Source of the DNA: Amborella trichopoda
Lineage: Eukaryota > Streptophyta > Magnoliopsida > Amborellales > Amborellaceae
Reading direction: 5' to 3'
Assembly: GCF_000471905.2 (NCBI RefSeq)
Contig: NW_006499705.1
Coordinates: 4,761,300-4,825,299 of the forward strand
DNA length: 64,000 bases
Below are positions 1 to 10,700 of this stretch, one piece after another. Below the pieces are notes generated by a model. That model was not told the DNA's origin. It saw only the letters and a program-made list of their open reading frames with translations, and ran no database searches. Position 1 is the first letter of the stretch, and the number at the start of each line of letters is the position of its first letter. A program made the translations under genes and the position numbers.

Positions 1-333
1 ATCTTCTCATTGGGGTGCACCTATAAAAAATATTAAAAATACTTTTTTCGATAAAATATAATGATCAAAATACCCCTTGAAACATTTAGCGTTATTTTGA
101 TCATTTTATTTTATTAAAATTTTTTTTTTTTTTTCGCTAGCGCGAGTTTAATATAGGAATGGACATCGAAAATTTTGTGTCAAAATAATTTATAAAAAAA
201 AATTAAAAATAAAATAGTTTAGAGACGTGACGTGGTGATTGGGGCAATCTTAGCCCTCCATTCAGAATGGACGGTTGGATAAGGGGGAGGATAGAACTTC
301 TATACTGTAGGGGAAGCATAGAAAGCTTGCCCT
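1..333. mobile_element. MULE-like MITE (family A), cut by the window edge
   Basis: It matches the copy at 58487-58995 over its right two thirds: TCTTCTCATTGGGG, TAAAAAATATTAAAAATA, GAAACATTTAGCG, GCGAGTTTAAT, ATCTTAGCCCTCCATTC, and the right terminus GGGGAAGCATAGAAAGCTTG. The left end lies outside the window. Confidence 0.65.
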
Positions 334-337
334 AATA

Positions 338-612
338 TAAAATGACAAAATACCCCTGAAACTTTTAGGGGTAATGTGTTATTTTATTTTATTAGGAATT
401 GTTTTTTAATATTTTTTGCAGGTGCGAGTTCAAGAGAGGAATGAATGTCCAAAATTTGATGCCTAAATGTTTTTTAGAAAAAAAAAGAAATAAAACAATG
501 TAGAGCCATGACATAGTGATTGGGTATATGTCGACCATCCATTCAGATCAAACGGCTGGATAGAAGGAAGTCTATAACTTATATACATTAGGAAAAATAT
601 AGAAAGTGTTCT
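338..612. mobile_element. MULE-like MITE (family A), second left-truncated copy
   Basis: It begins inside the element (AAATGACAAAATACCCCTGAAAC) immediately after the right end of the previous copy and continues to a degenerate right terminus near AAAATATAGAAAGTG. Two copies lie head to tail, with the second lacking its left part. Confidence 0.55.
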
Positions 613-677
613 CTTTATATAATAAGATTTTTTACTTTTAGTATAAGAACGTTACAACCATTACCAATTGTTAGATG

Positions 678-1039
678 CAGTGTTGCAAAACTTGGCAGTT
701 CCAGTCTAAATCGGTTGAATTGGTCTTGAGAAGGTATAATTCCATGCCATGTCCCCTCTAAAACACACCCTTTCATATTTCTTTATTTCTTTTTTTTTTT
801 TTTTTAAGCGTATCTAATATTTTTCTGTACTCCACCTTCCCTACAAAACAAAACAAAAAGACACAAAAAAAAAAACAAAAGAACAAAAAATAAAAAAAAT
901 AATAAACTTTACTTTAATTTTTTTGTTATTTTTAATTTATACTATATTCTAGATAGCCTATCTGAATGACAATTCGATGATCCGACAAGGACGCTAGTGG
1001 TGTACAATCCACCCCACCAATCCATGTTTTGAAACGTTG
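678..1039. mobile_element. hAT-like MITE (family F)
   Basis: The left end CAGTGTTGCAAAACTTGG and the right end CCATGTTTTGAAACGTTG are imperfect inverted repeats. Flanking 8-mers GTTAGATG and GTTTTAGG match at 5 of 8. The element is old and non-coding. Confidence 0.5.
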
Positions 1040-1047
1040 GTTTTAGG

Positions 1048-2220
1048 TAGCTAGTGTGTGTAATTGATTGTTTATAAAATTCAAAATAAAATTTCTGGAA
1101 TCATGTGACATATTTTAAGCTATCACATTTCACAACAGATAACCAAAGGCAATTTTGACTCCTTGTACAAAAAATGAATGATCTTATGGTATATAATCTC
1201 AAATTAAATTAGGCCTTTTGATATCCATTTCTAATTTAATTTCTGGCATTGTGATTACATTGAAAGCGTAAGAGAAATGTTTGGTCCAGTGTTTTAAAAC
1301 TTGGATCATCTGGGTGGATTGGCCCTCCACTAGACCAATCTATACCAAATGGATATGTAAATCAAGTCTGTCGGATTAGTAAAAGGTCTATAAAAAAAAA
1401 TATTAATCAGTTATTCTTGTGGTGCCCAAATCGCCGACCTAACGGTCCTGATCCGGTTCTGCGATTCTCACTCCAAATCGCCAGATCTTCAATTTCCAGT
1501 CCACATGCTTCTTAACACTAAAGACGGAGGACAAGAGAGAAACAGATAGAGAAGAAAAGATTGAAAGGACTTGTTTTTTCCTTCTTTTACATGGTAAGCA
1601 TCAAAATTCATACTACAGTTTCCACTCTGGTCAAAACTTAGAGAATATGACTGTACAAATGTTAACTTCTCCCCAAAAAAGAACTTTATCAGAAGTAAAA
1701 AATCTGAACTTATAGTTTTTACTTTTTACTAATAAAAGATTGAACCAAAACAAAAAAGGAGAAAAGAAAGAAAGGAAATAAAAAAACATTCTCACTTTTG
1801 ATCACAAAAGAGTCCCATCCAATCCCACATGTAAAGAGCTTTTTTTTAAATAAAACAAATGAAAAACTCTTTCCTAGGAGAATTGTACGGGTTCTGTACT
1901 TGTTTGACTTTATGGGGTTTGAGTCATGGACAAACTGGTCATATTTAAAAATTAATTTATAATTTTCCAAATATATTACAAAATTAAAATATTACCGGTG
2001 GTATCTTACCAAGTGTAATTTTGCATCTTGGATTGCTTGTTCCTCAGCAGTTGGATCTTTTTTTTTTTTTTTTTCATCCAATTCTTGGATTTCAAATCAC
2101 TACTTATATACTTAGCATTGGCCAATTTTATGATATTGAAATGACAATAATGATTATCATGATATTATTGGTGAAGTGTTTTATTAGGATATTAATGTTT
2201 TTGGTGCATTTAATTTTGAA
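1048..2220. other. Intergenic stretch, no gene seen
   Basis: This is AT-rich sequence with short disrupted frames only. Another family F left end (CAGTGTTTTAAAACTTGG) starts at 1287, but I could not place its right end. Confidence 0.5.
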
Positions 2221-2224
2221 TGTA

Positions 2225-2610
2225 GTTTTTATAAGGCCTAAGCTTCATGAAAACAAAATAAATAAAGCTTCATCTCAAATTCTCGTCCGAAAAGTACTTT
2301 CGGCAATGGAAATATCAATTATGGCTTTAAAATCAATCTCAGACACCCATAATGAAATTCGAAACTAAAAAAATAATACAAATGTTGTGGATCTATGAAC
2401 AATTATTTTTAGGGTGAAATAGACGGTCTAGATAATTTACTACAAAAACTATATTTTTAAAACTTGAAATTCCATTTTGTTTTCACAACCATAATGTTCA
2501 AGCCAAGATGATTATGTCAAGATTTTCTAATGCTTGAATTGTAACTTTTGATGAGGCTTTACTTATTTTGATAGAGCCACAACCCTATCAAATTATTTTT
2601 CTTTATTTTT
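2225..2610 (-). mobile_element. MITE family B copy, inverse orientation
   Basis: Landmarks GGATCTATGAACA, GACGGTCTAGATAATTTA, TAAAACTTGAAATTCCA and AGGCTTTACTTATTTTGATAG appear in the inverse order of the 14073-14487 copy. It is degenerate, with uncertain ends. Confidence 0.5.
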
Positions 2611-3540
2611 TATTGAGATTTATAAATATGATTTTATGCTATACATAATAACATAATAAATTATGTAAATATATTAACACTTTCACAAATGACAAAGTTG
2701 ACAATATATCTAGAGGGTGCGGTTTGTATGAAGTTGCAATCCTACTAATAGAAGTAAGGTTGTGATACTCTCTACTGTCCATTCATTTGGACCGTATAGA
2801 TTTTGCACATTTTTTAAAACAATATTAATACATGACATGTCTTTTAAGATAGTGCCCAATCTACACTATCAAAATAAAATAGATGGTAGATTACTGAAAC
2901 TTTTTATAAAGTTTTTTTTTATATAAAACATCAATTTCATATTTTAAAAATATAAGATAATATATTATAAAATAATTAATTATTCAAGCACCAATTTCAT
3001 AAAAGTATAAAAAAAAAAGGGCAAAAAAGAAACAGAAAAGTGCAGAGCCACTAGAAGGGCTCACTTGCAAGCCCATGTCAAAGGGGTCCATCTCTGTATA
3101 AGAGAGAGAGTGGCCACATATGTAAAGGGGACCTGTCTCTATGAGAGAGAGTGTGTATTTTTAATACATTAGAAAGAAGAGAGAGAATTTCAATACATTA
3201 TAGAGAGATTTTTCAACTCATTTTAGGCATGAAAAAGCTGAGAGAGGAATTTTCAATACATCAGAGAGAGAGAGAGTTTTCCATATTTTTGTACAGAGGA
3301 GTTTTCAATACATGAGAGAGAGAGAGAGAGGATGATTGTATCCTATGGCGGTTAGTTTGGATACGCAGATTTGGTCCAACAAGAAAAGGCAGATATGGCC
3401 ACAACATATAATTAAATTTGCATCTCCATGGCTCCACCTCACATGCTCCATAATAAATGCAACCCCATGAAAAACGTCACAAAATACCTTGAACAAAACT
3501 AACATTTGTGATAATAAATATCCATTTTTCGAAAGGAAAA
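2611..3540. other. Intergenic stretch with GA microsatellites
   Basis: It starts with an isolated repeat terminus (GGGTGCGGTTTGTATGAAG, about 2714). Scattered (GA)n runs lie between 3100 and 3335, the longest at 3315-3330. I see no gene. Confidence 0.5.
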
Positions 3541-3842
3541 AGTTTATATAAGATTTGATTCTATATATTAGCAAGGTGCACCTTAAGAATCCAATTAAAG
3601 AGTGTTTTATAATCAGAAAACTTTTTGATTGATCATCTCGACCTTGAGATATATATATAAAGTTAAAAAAAAAAATTAAGTTTTAAAATAGTGCATATTG
3701 ATTATTATCAAGAGCTAAACTTGGATTTTTAAGTTATTATAAAGTTTCAACACCAAAACTACATCTTTCAATAAAATTTAAAGGTGAGCTTTACTTGAAT
3801 GGTATATATAATAAGGCTATCACCTTATACAAACCTCACGTT
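3541..3842 (+). mobile_element. MITE family B copy
   Basis: The left end AAAAAGTTTATATAAG and the right end CACCTTATACAAACCTCACG match the consensus ends. The middle keeps GATCATCTCGACCTTGAGAT. It is about 300 bases, shorter than the 400-base copies. Confidence 0.6.
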
Positions 3843-4249
3843 GTTTTAAATTAGTGGGGAAAACCATATGCACAGGTGAACCTAGAGCTAGTCATGGCGG
3901 GGGCCCATCGGGTTCTAGAGGACCAAGGAATCACCTAATTCCCATTGAATATTTTTTCTTCTTTATTTTTTTTTGTTATTTTTTCATTGAATCAGTACAC
4001 CCATTTGAATTGGGAATTGTCGATTTCGATTAGGTGAGCTGGGAGTGGCAATTCATATTCTGCTTCTAACTTTTGAAACACTGGCAATTTGCATGAGATT
4101 AGGTATTATTCTCACTATGGTTACTCTATGTAATAAAAACAAGCATTAAGGCATCAAAAAGAGAATAAAGGATTTATAGAAGATAGCTAGAGAGCCTATA
4201 AGAAATAAAGAAGAAAGAAAGTTCTAGGAATGGCACAAATGGATCATGT

Positions 4250-5650
4250 GCTCCCTCGATATTAAATTTTAACATTATATCATCATCATCATTCGAGCTT
4301 TATCGCAATTATTTGGAGTTGACTACATGAATCATATTCAATCATTCTGCTCTATCAAGGGTCATAACTTCAGTCATACTATAAGTCGTCATATCTCTTC
4401 TCACTACTTCCATCCATATCCTTTTGGGTTTTTTTCTTGCTTTTTTAGAGCCTTCAACTTAAATCAAATCACTACTCCTAACAGGTGTTGTCTTAGGTTA
4501 TATTGTATATGGCTAGAACATCTAAATCTACTTTCTGTCATCTTATCACCTATTAGACCTATCCCTATAAGTTCCTCTGAATGTGTTCATTCTAAAATCT
4601 ATCATTTCTTGCCTTACCACTTGCCCATCATAACATCCTCATATCAACTACACCATTCCATGGATATCTTGTTTTTTGATGGGCTCAATATTCCATCTTG
4701 TAAAGCATGGTTGGTCTCACAACCATTTTATAGAATTTTAAATCAATTTCATCATTAGTATGCGACAATCACATAAGTCTCCAAAAGCACATCCACATTT
4801 TGTCTAGTTCCAATTTTTTGTGTATCATCTTACTCAATCTCTCTATTATCAAAGATTATCGCCCCATGATATAAAAAAAATTTCTTATAGGTACTTCTTA
4901 GTCATCAATCTTAACCAGTGTTTGAAAAATCGGCCGAGTCCAATCAGAATTGGTCGAGTTACTCGGGCTTGGGTAGTGGCCAAGCCAGAGTTGTCCCAAG
5001 TAGGGGGTCTAAGCCAGGGATCTTAAAAGAAATTTAAAAAATTATAAAAAATAAGAAATATATGTGTAACATGTTTATTTATTTGCTCTATCATTTTGGC
5101 AAAGATTGAAAAGTATTTTGGCTATGAATGCTTATTTTTATATTTTTCCCATCATTTTTTGGATAATTTTGAAAATATCACTAGTCACAAACTAATTTTT
5201 CAAAATCTATTTTTTATTACTTTTTTAACCTCATTTTGAATCGTTTTTTTTTCTTCTAATCTTACTTTAAACATATATTTCCTCCTTTTTTGTAGTTTTA
5301 ATTTCTTAACATTGTTTGCTGCTACAGTACTCAAGCCGAGTTACTCGGACTCGAGTGGAGTACTCAACCCAAGTCATACATTCGAACATTGATCTTAACT
5401 AATTGCTCATTTCTGCTCCTATCATCACTAAATTTGCATTCCATACATTTTTTTTGGTCCCGTTACTTTTAGAACTATTTTTAAATTCCAAAGCATTCAT
5501 CTAAAGTTCTAACTTTCCGTTGACATCGTCTCTAGCTCTTCAACGTACGCTATGTCATCCCCAAATAACATACACTACAATATTACATGTTATAAATGCC
5601 TAGACAACTCTTCCATAACAAAACAAATACGAGCTTTTGTTTAAAGTTGA
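4250..5650 (-). mobile_element. RTE-like LINE remnant with a nested MITE
   Basis: On the minus strand this is the 3' part of a plant RTE-type non-LTR retrotransposon. The reverse transcriptase active-site box survives as FGDDIAYVEE near 5545-5575. Further down are decayed matches to the usual C-terminal text (RWSASGVLCDRR-like, then YRTVVRPAMLY-like around 4690-4780). The 3' end has the family's ATGATGATGAT tail at 4280-4293. The frame is broken in many places. A family F MITE (4916-5391) interrupts it. Confidence 0.7.
4916..5391. mobile_element. hAT-like MITE (family F) nested in the LINE, with perfect 8-bp target duplication
   Basis: The left end CAGTGTTTGAAAAAT and the inverse of the right end, CAATGTTCGAATG, form a short imperfect inverted repeat. 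The flanks are identical 8-mers, ATCTTAAC at 4908-4915 and 5392-5399. Removing the element restores the LINE sequence. The interior has ACTCGG-type repeats at both ends and an AT-rich centre. No coding capacity. Confidence 0.8.
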
Positions 5651-6964
5651 AAGATAATCATAACCTATATATTAAAATTTTATGTGATTTAAAGAAAAGA
5701 GAAAGAGCTAAGACATAGAGTACCCATGAGTTGTCATTTAAAAAAAGAGAGACAAAAAAGACAAGTGAAAGTGAGAGCAAATAGATACATCACAAATACT
5801 CATAAACCTATTAGAATGATAGTGAGGTAATAGTCAAAATATGAATTCAAGTCCTTTAAACAAACCCACTCTTGGAGTGGCAGACAAGAGGGGCCATCAA
5901 TCTATATCCTCACCTCATGAAAAACACTTTCTCACTCTAGAGCTGAACCCGACTCTGTAGCCAAACATTCTCACTCTTACCCTAGCCCTTTGCCATGCCC
6001 ACATTACTTACAATTGTGAAGAGTCTCAAGTTTCTCTAAAAAAATTGGCGGTCCATTAATCAATATGCATGTACAAGTTGGTCTTAAATAGATAAATATA
6101 AGTGACAAGAGTAGAAACAAATCACAAACACTTATATGATACTTAGATTTACTATACAATATAAGATATTGTACCTACCATTCCCATATATACTTATTGC
6201 AATATACGCTTTCTATATTAACTTGACAGATAATATATACTTTCTTTTCACAACAATAACCTAAACGTATACTATCAAAGTTGTAAAACATGGATCGATG
6301 GGGTGGATCGTCTACTAACTTATTTCAATTCAAACGGGCGAGACAAATTAGAGGAGTTGACAAACTAATGAACTCCCAAAACAGAGAAAAAAATGAAGGA
6401 CATACAAGTGTTTGTTTTGTTTTTATGGTTTTTTTTTTCTTATTTTACAAAACTTACTCAATCCTGTTAATTATGTTTAACAAGGGTTTGTATATATTAT
6501 ATACTATACAATCGATGATGACTCTCTTACCTGAACCAACGATCTTTTAAAATTCTATAGATTCACCGGCTTTCTTTTGATATCATATACCACATAGACT
6601 TTTTGTCCTTAATTCAAGGTCCCAGTCAACACCAGCACTAAGATGTAAAAATTTGATGGATAATGGTGTCTTGCAAAGTTTGAGATTTTTTTTGTTTGTT
6701 TTTTTTTTTTTCAAACTTTGGAACACATCTCGAGCTATCATATTTTTGGTAATTGATATCTCAAAAGCATATGAAATACCTCATAATTGGAATTTAATTT
6801 GCCGATTTTCAATAGATCTGGTCTGGATGACACTCCTAGCCCAAATTCCAAATTTTGAGTCCAAGATAACTTTCAGCCCATTCCTGAACAAAAAGTTAAG
6901 GGTCACAAGGTAAGGATTTGTCCGTTCTTTTTGCTTTCTCCTCTTACTAACGAAAACAAAAGGT
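5651..6964. other. Intergenic stretch, no gene seen
   Basis: AT-rich, with frames broken every few dozen codons. A family F left end (AAAACATGGATCGATGGGG) lies at about 6285. An open frame of 86 codons at 6290-6550 is low in complexity and unlike any family I know. Confidence 0.45.
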
Positions 6965-7187
6965 AAAGTAAACGGTAAGACTATATAATTTTAGTACAAA
7001 GTGGTCACAATCATCATTAGTTTGACATCAAATTAGATGTCTTATACCGTTAACTTGTTCAAATTTCAGATGAATTTTTAAAAAAAATTCATGACATACC
7101 CTAAGCCATTGAATTAAACATATGATGGGTAGAATTGATTATGATCTCCTTGTACTACAAAGAACTGGTCTCATAATATACAATCCC
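6965..7187. mobile_element. MITE family C copy upstream of CKX
   Basis: The left arm GACTATATAATTTTAGTACAA, GTGGTCACAATC and the right arm GATTATGATCTCCTTGTAC, TCTCATAATATACAATCCC are inverted relative to each other. It lies about 260 bases upstream of the candidate TATA box. Confidence 0.6.
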
Positions 7188-7448
7188 AAAACAAAGTATT
7201 GTCCCATGTGTTCATGGAATAATATGGTCATAAAGATCATCATACATGATTTGGGCGGTAATCGCATAGGGGTAACATGAATCATATAACAAGTTTCAAA
7301 ATATACCGTCCTACCTTTTAATCGATGGTGATGACCCTCATAATGATATTCGCTCGCCTGAATCCCAATTTGGATCGGCCGATCTACCGATCCGAACTGA
7401 TTTTTCAAATAAAAAATCCACATCACCGATCCATTTGTCTAGACACAG

Positions 7449-7456
7449 ATATAAAG
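7449..7456 (+). promoter_or_regulatory. Candidate TATA box of CKX
   Basis: ATATAAAG lies about 290 bases before the CKX start codon and just before a CT-rich stretch (7483-7515), which is a common plant leader composition. No other TATA-like element is as well placed. The transcription start is not visible from sequence alone. Confidence 0.4.
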
Positions 7457-7482
7457 AACGATAGATTCCATACAACAATCAT

Positions 7483-7747
7483 TCATTCTCTCTCTATCTC
7501 TCTCTCTCTCTCAATATACCAAAAACAAGAATCCACTCCAAGTCACTTAAAAGAAAAACCACTAAAAAAACGAAACTTCCTGTTACCCAACACTTACAAG
7601 CCATTTCTCGCCCCTTTTCTCTTCTTTCTCTCTCAAAGGAAAACCCAGCAGCCTCAGCCTCAGCCTCAGCCTAAGCCTCAGCCTCAGCCTCGGCCTCGTC
7701 CTCATCCTCATAAATAACACCCCCATCTCCTCCCCCACCCCAAAAAA
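7483..7747 (+). other. CKX 5' leader with CT tract and CAGCCT hexanucleotide repeat
   Basis: This stretch holds a (CT)n run at about 7487-7513 and a hexanucleotide repeat (CAGCCT and close variants, about 9-10 units) at 7647-7712. The last unit ends 35 bases before the CKX ATG. An open frame runs through the repeat (encoding Gln-Pro and Lys-Pro) and stops at 7717, in a different frame from CKX. I take it as non-coding leader. Length polymorphism is likely. Confidence 0.5.
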
Positions 7748-10700
7748 ATGATCGTCTTTTCTGATAGATTTCCCCAACCACACCACCAGCAGCAACAAGA
7801 CCCAGGCCAAGATGGCTCGAGCCAACCAGACCCACCCGCCGCATCAGGGCTCGAGCCCACACCTCTCCACCTCCGCCTGGCGGCCGCACGCGACTTCGGT
7901 GGCCTCCGCGCCGACCCACCGCCCGCAACTGTCGCCCTCCCCTCCACCGCCAGCGATGTTACCCGTGCCATTCGCGCGGCCCTCTCTCACCAAACCTTGA
8001 CTCTATCCGCCCGTGGCTGCGGCCACTCGGTCCATGGCCAGGCGAACGCCCCCCACGGCATCGTCCTGGACATGTCCTCCATGCGCGGCTCAATGGCCGT
8101 AATCCCGAGAGTTGCAAACACGGACCCGGAACAGGCCGGCTCGACGGGCTCGTCCTACTTCTGTGTGGATGTGAAGGGAGGGGAGGTTTGGGAAGATGTT
8201 CTGAGGTTCTGTTTGCAATTCGGGATGGCGCCGAGGTCGTGGACGGACTTTCTCTCTCTGAGTGTTGGGGGGACTTTGAGCAATGGAGGGGTGAGTGGGC
8301 AGAGTTTCAGGTATGGGCCTCAAGTGGTGAATGTGGAGGAGATGGAGGTGGTCACTGGGAGCGGGGAGGTTGTGAGGTGTTCAGAGAGAGAGAATGGGGA
8401 GCTCTTTTTTGGGGTTTTGGGGGGGTTGGGCCAATTTGGGATCATTACCAGGGCCAGGATTCTGCTTCAGAAGGCGCCTGATATGGTCTCTCTCTCTCTC
8501 TCTGACTTTCTCAATTTACTTTCTTGCTGTGTCTTTGTGTTCTAGACGGTAACTCTCTCTCTCTCTGACGTTGTCAATTAGCTTTCTTCCTCTGTTTCTT
8601 TGTGTTCTAGAATTCTCTCTCTCAGTGACTTTCTCAATTTACTTTCTTGCTCTGTGTGTAATTGTGTTCTATAATCTAGAGTCTCTGTCTCTCTCTCATT
8701 CTCTATCTCTAGGTTTGTCGTCGCTATTCACTATGTGATGTAAGCATCGTTGAGATATGTCTTTCTCTCTCTCTAGTTTTGTTTTTTCTATGTAATATGA
8801 ACATTGCTGAAAGCTCTCTCTCTCTCTCTCTCTCTCTAGTTTTCTTTTCACTACATCGTTGAAATATCTCTCTCTGATCTCTTTCTCTTCCTCTGTGTTT
8901 CTTTGTGTTCTCTGTTTGTTTTCATTATGTGATGTAAACATTGTTGAAATATCTCTCTCTCTATTTTTGTTTTTACTCTGTTATGTGAACATTGCTGATA
9001 TCTTTCTCTCTCTCTAGTTTTCTTTTCACTATATGATGTAAACATCGTAGAAATATCTCCCTGTCCGTCTCTCTAGGATTGTGTTCATTATGTAATGGAA
9101 AATCGTTGAACTTTCTCTCTCTAAATGTTGATTTCCTTTTTTGGGGGGACAGGTGCGTTGGATAAGAGTGGTATATGCAGATTTTGATGATTTTTCGAGG
9201 GACCAAGAGTTGTTGGTGACGAGAGCAAGCAGTGAGTCGTTTGATTACATTGAAGGCTTCGTCTTCACAAACAGCGATCACCCTGTTAATGGCTGCCACT
9301 CTGTGCCCCTGCTCCCACACCAAACTTTTGACCTCAATTTAATCCCTGCAAATGCTGGCCCCGTTCTCTATTGCCTCGAGATAGCCCTTCATTTTGCCAA
9401 CAGAGATGACGCCAAAACAATTGAAAAGGTGCTCTCTCTCTCTCTCTCTCTCTAGACAATTGACCGCAATCCTTCTCTTCTCTCTCTAAACCAGTATTTT
9501 AAACACAAAATGATTGACAATGTACAACTCTATCTCTCTAAATAATTGACAGGCTAAAACGCATACTCTCTCTTCGCCCTTTCTACCCAACTGACGAGGT
9601 CCACGCGATGAAATTTAAAACTAAAAAAGTGGTACTGATCTTGAGGATCTATGAATAAATGGACGGTTTATGAAAATACCTATATTTTTAGAGCTTGAAA
9701 TTATTTTATTTTTTATTTTTATTTTTTTTTGGATGTTAAGTCGAGATTATCAATGTAAAATGCTTGAATCAATTTTCTTAGTTATAAAGTAAGGCTTTAC
9801 TTGTTTTTGTTAGGGCTGCAGCCTTATCCAACCATTTTTCAAAAGTAAATTTTACATGGCCACTGTCGAATGGTTGCCAAATGATTAGAAACTCAACTTA
9901 AACCCCAAATATATATTAATAATCGCTCCATGATTGATAGCAATCAATTAGTGTTCAAAATTTTCCTGACCCTTATCTTGTACCGTCTACCACAAATACA
10001 AAAGCCACAAGCAATGTCTCTCTCTTCTTTCATCGAAGCAATAATAACAAAGTCCATGGCCATAAAATCTCTGTCTCATGTACCAAGCGCATTAACAAAG
10101 TCGTGGGAGGCAAGGCACACAGGGGNNNNNNNNNNNNNNNNNNNNNNNNNNNNNNNNNNNNNNNNNNNNNNNNNNNNNNNNNNNNNNNNNNNNNNNNNNN
10201 NNNNNNNNNNNNNNNNNNNNNNNNNNNNNNNNNNNNNNNNNNNNNNNNNNNNNNNNNNNNNNNNNNNNNNNNNNNNNNNNNNNNNNNNNNNNNNAGAGAG
10301 AGAGAGGTTAGATCCAGATCTCATCCACATGTACCAACCACATGTACCAAGATCCGATGCAAATTACTATTTGGATCCTAAATTTGGATCCTGATCCGAC
10401 CCATATCCAAATCTTGGACCCATGTCAGGATCCATATCGGGTCTGAAATTCGAGTTTCGAGTCGCATCGGATAAATTCTCAAGCCTACCTTTACAACATA
10501 TTTTATTGCATATCTTTGTCAATGGCAATGGCACCCTTATGATGTAAAGTCTGGTAGTTTGGAGTAAATAACAAAGTTCAAAAAATATTATGTAGATATT
10601 GAACCCGGTCATTGAAAAATCTCTAGCACCCCCCTTATATCCAATCCCCAAGGTTGTAACCTTCTTGTACCGAATACAAGTTTTCCCAGGGGGTTACAAG

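Noticed and set aside
4327-4758. 143-codon plus-strand frame
   Set aside because: It is the antisense of an RTE-like LINE remnant, which explains the sequence better.
7325-7717. Open frame of 130 codons ending in Gln-Pro repeats, upstream of CKX
   Set aside because: It is the CAGCCT repeat and CT tract read as protein. It begins upstream of the candidate TATA box and resembles no known protein.
8696-9323. Minus-strand frames rich in Arg-Glu over CKX intron 1
   Set aside because: They are the GA complement of the CT minisatellite and overlap exon 2 of CKX on the wrong strand.
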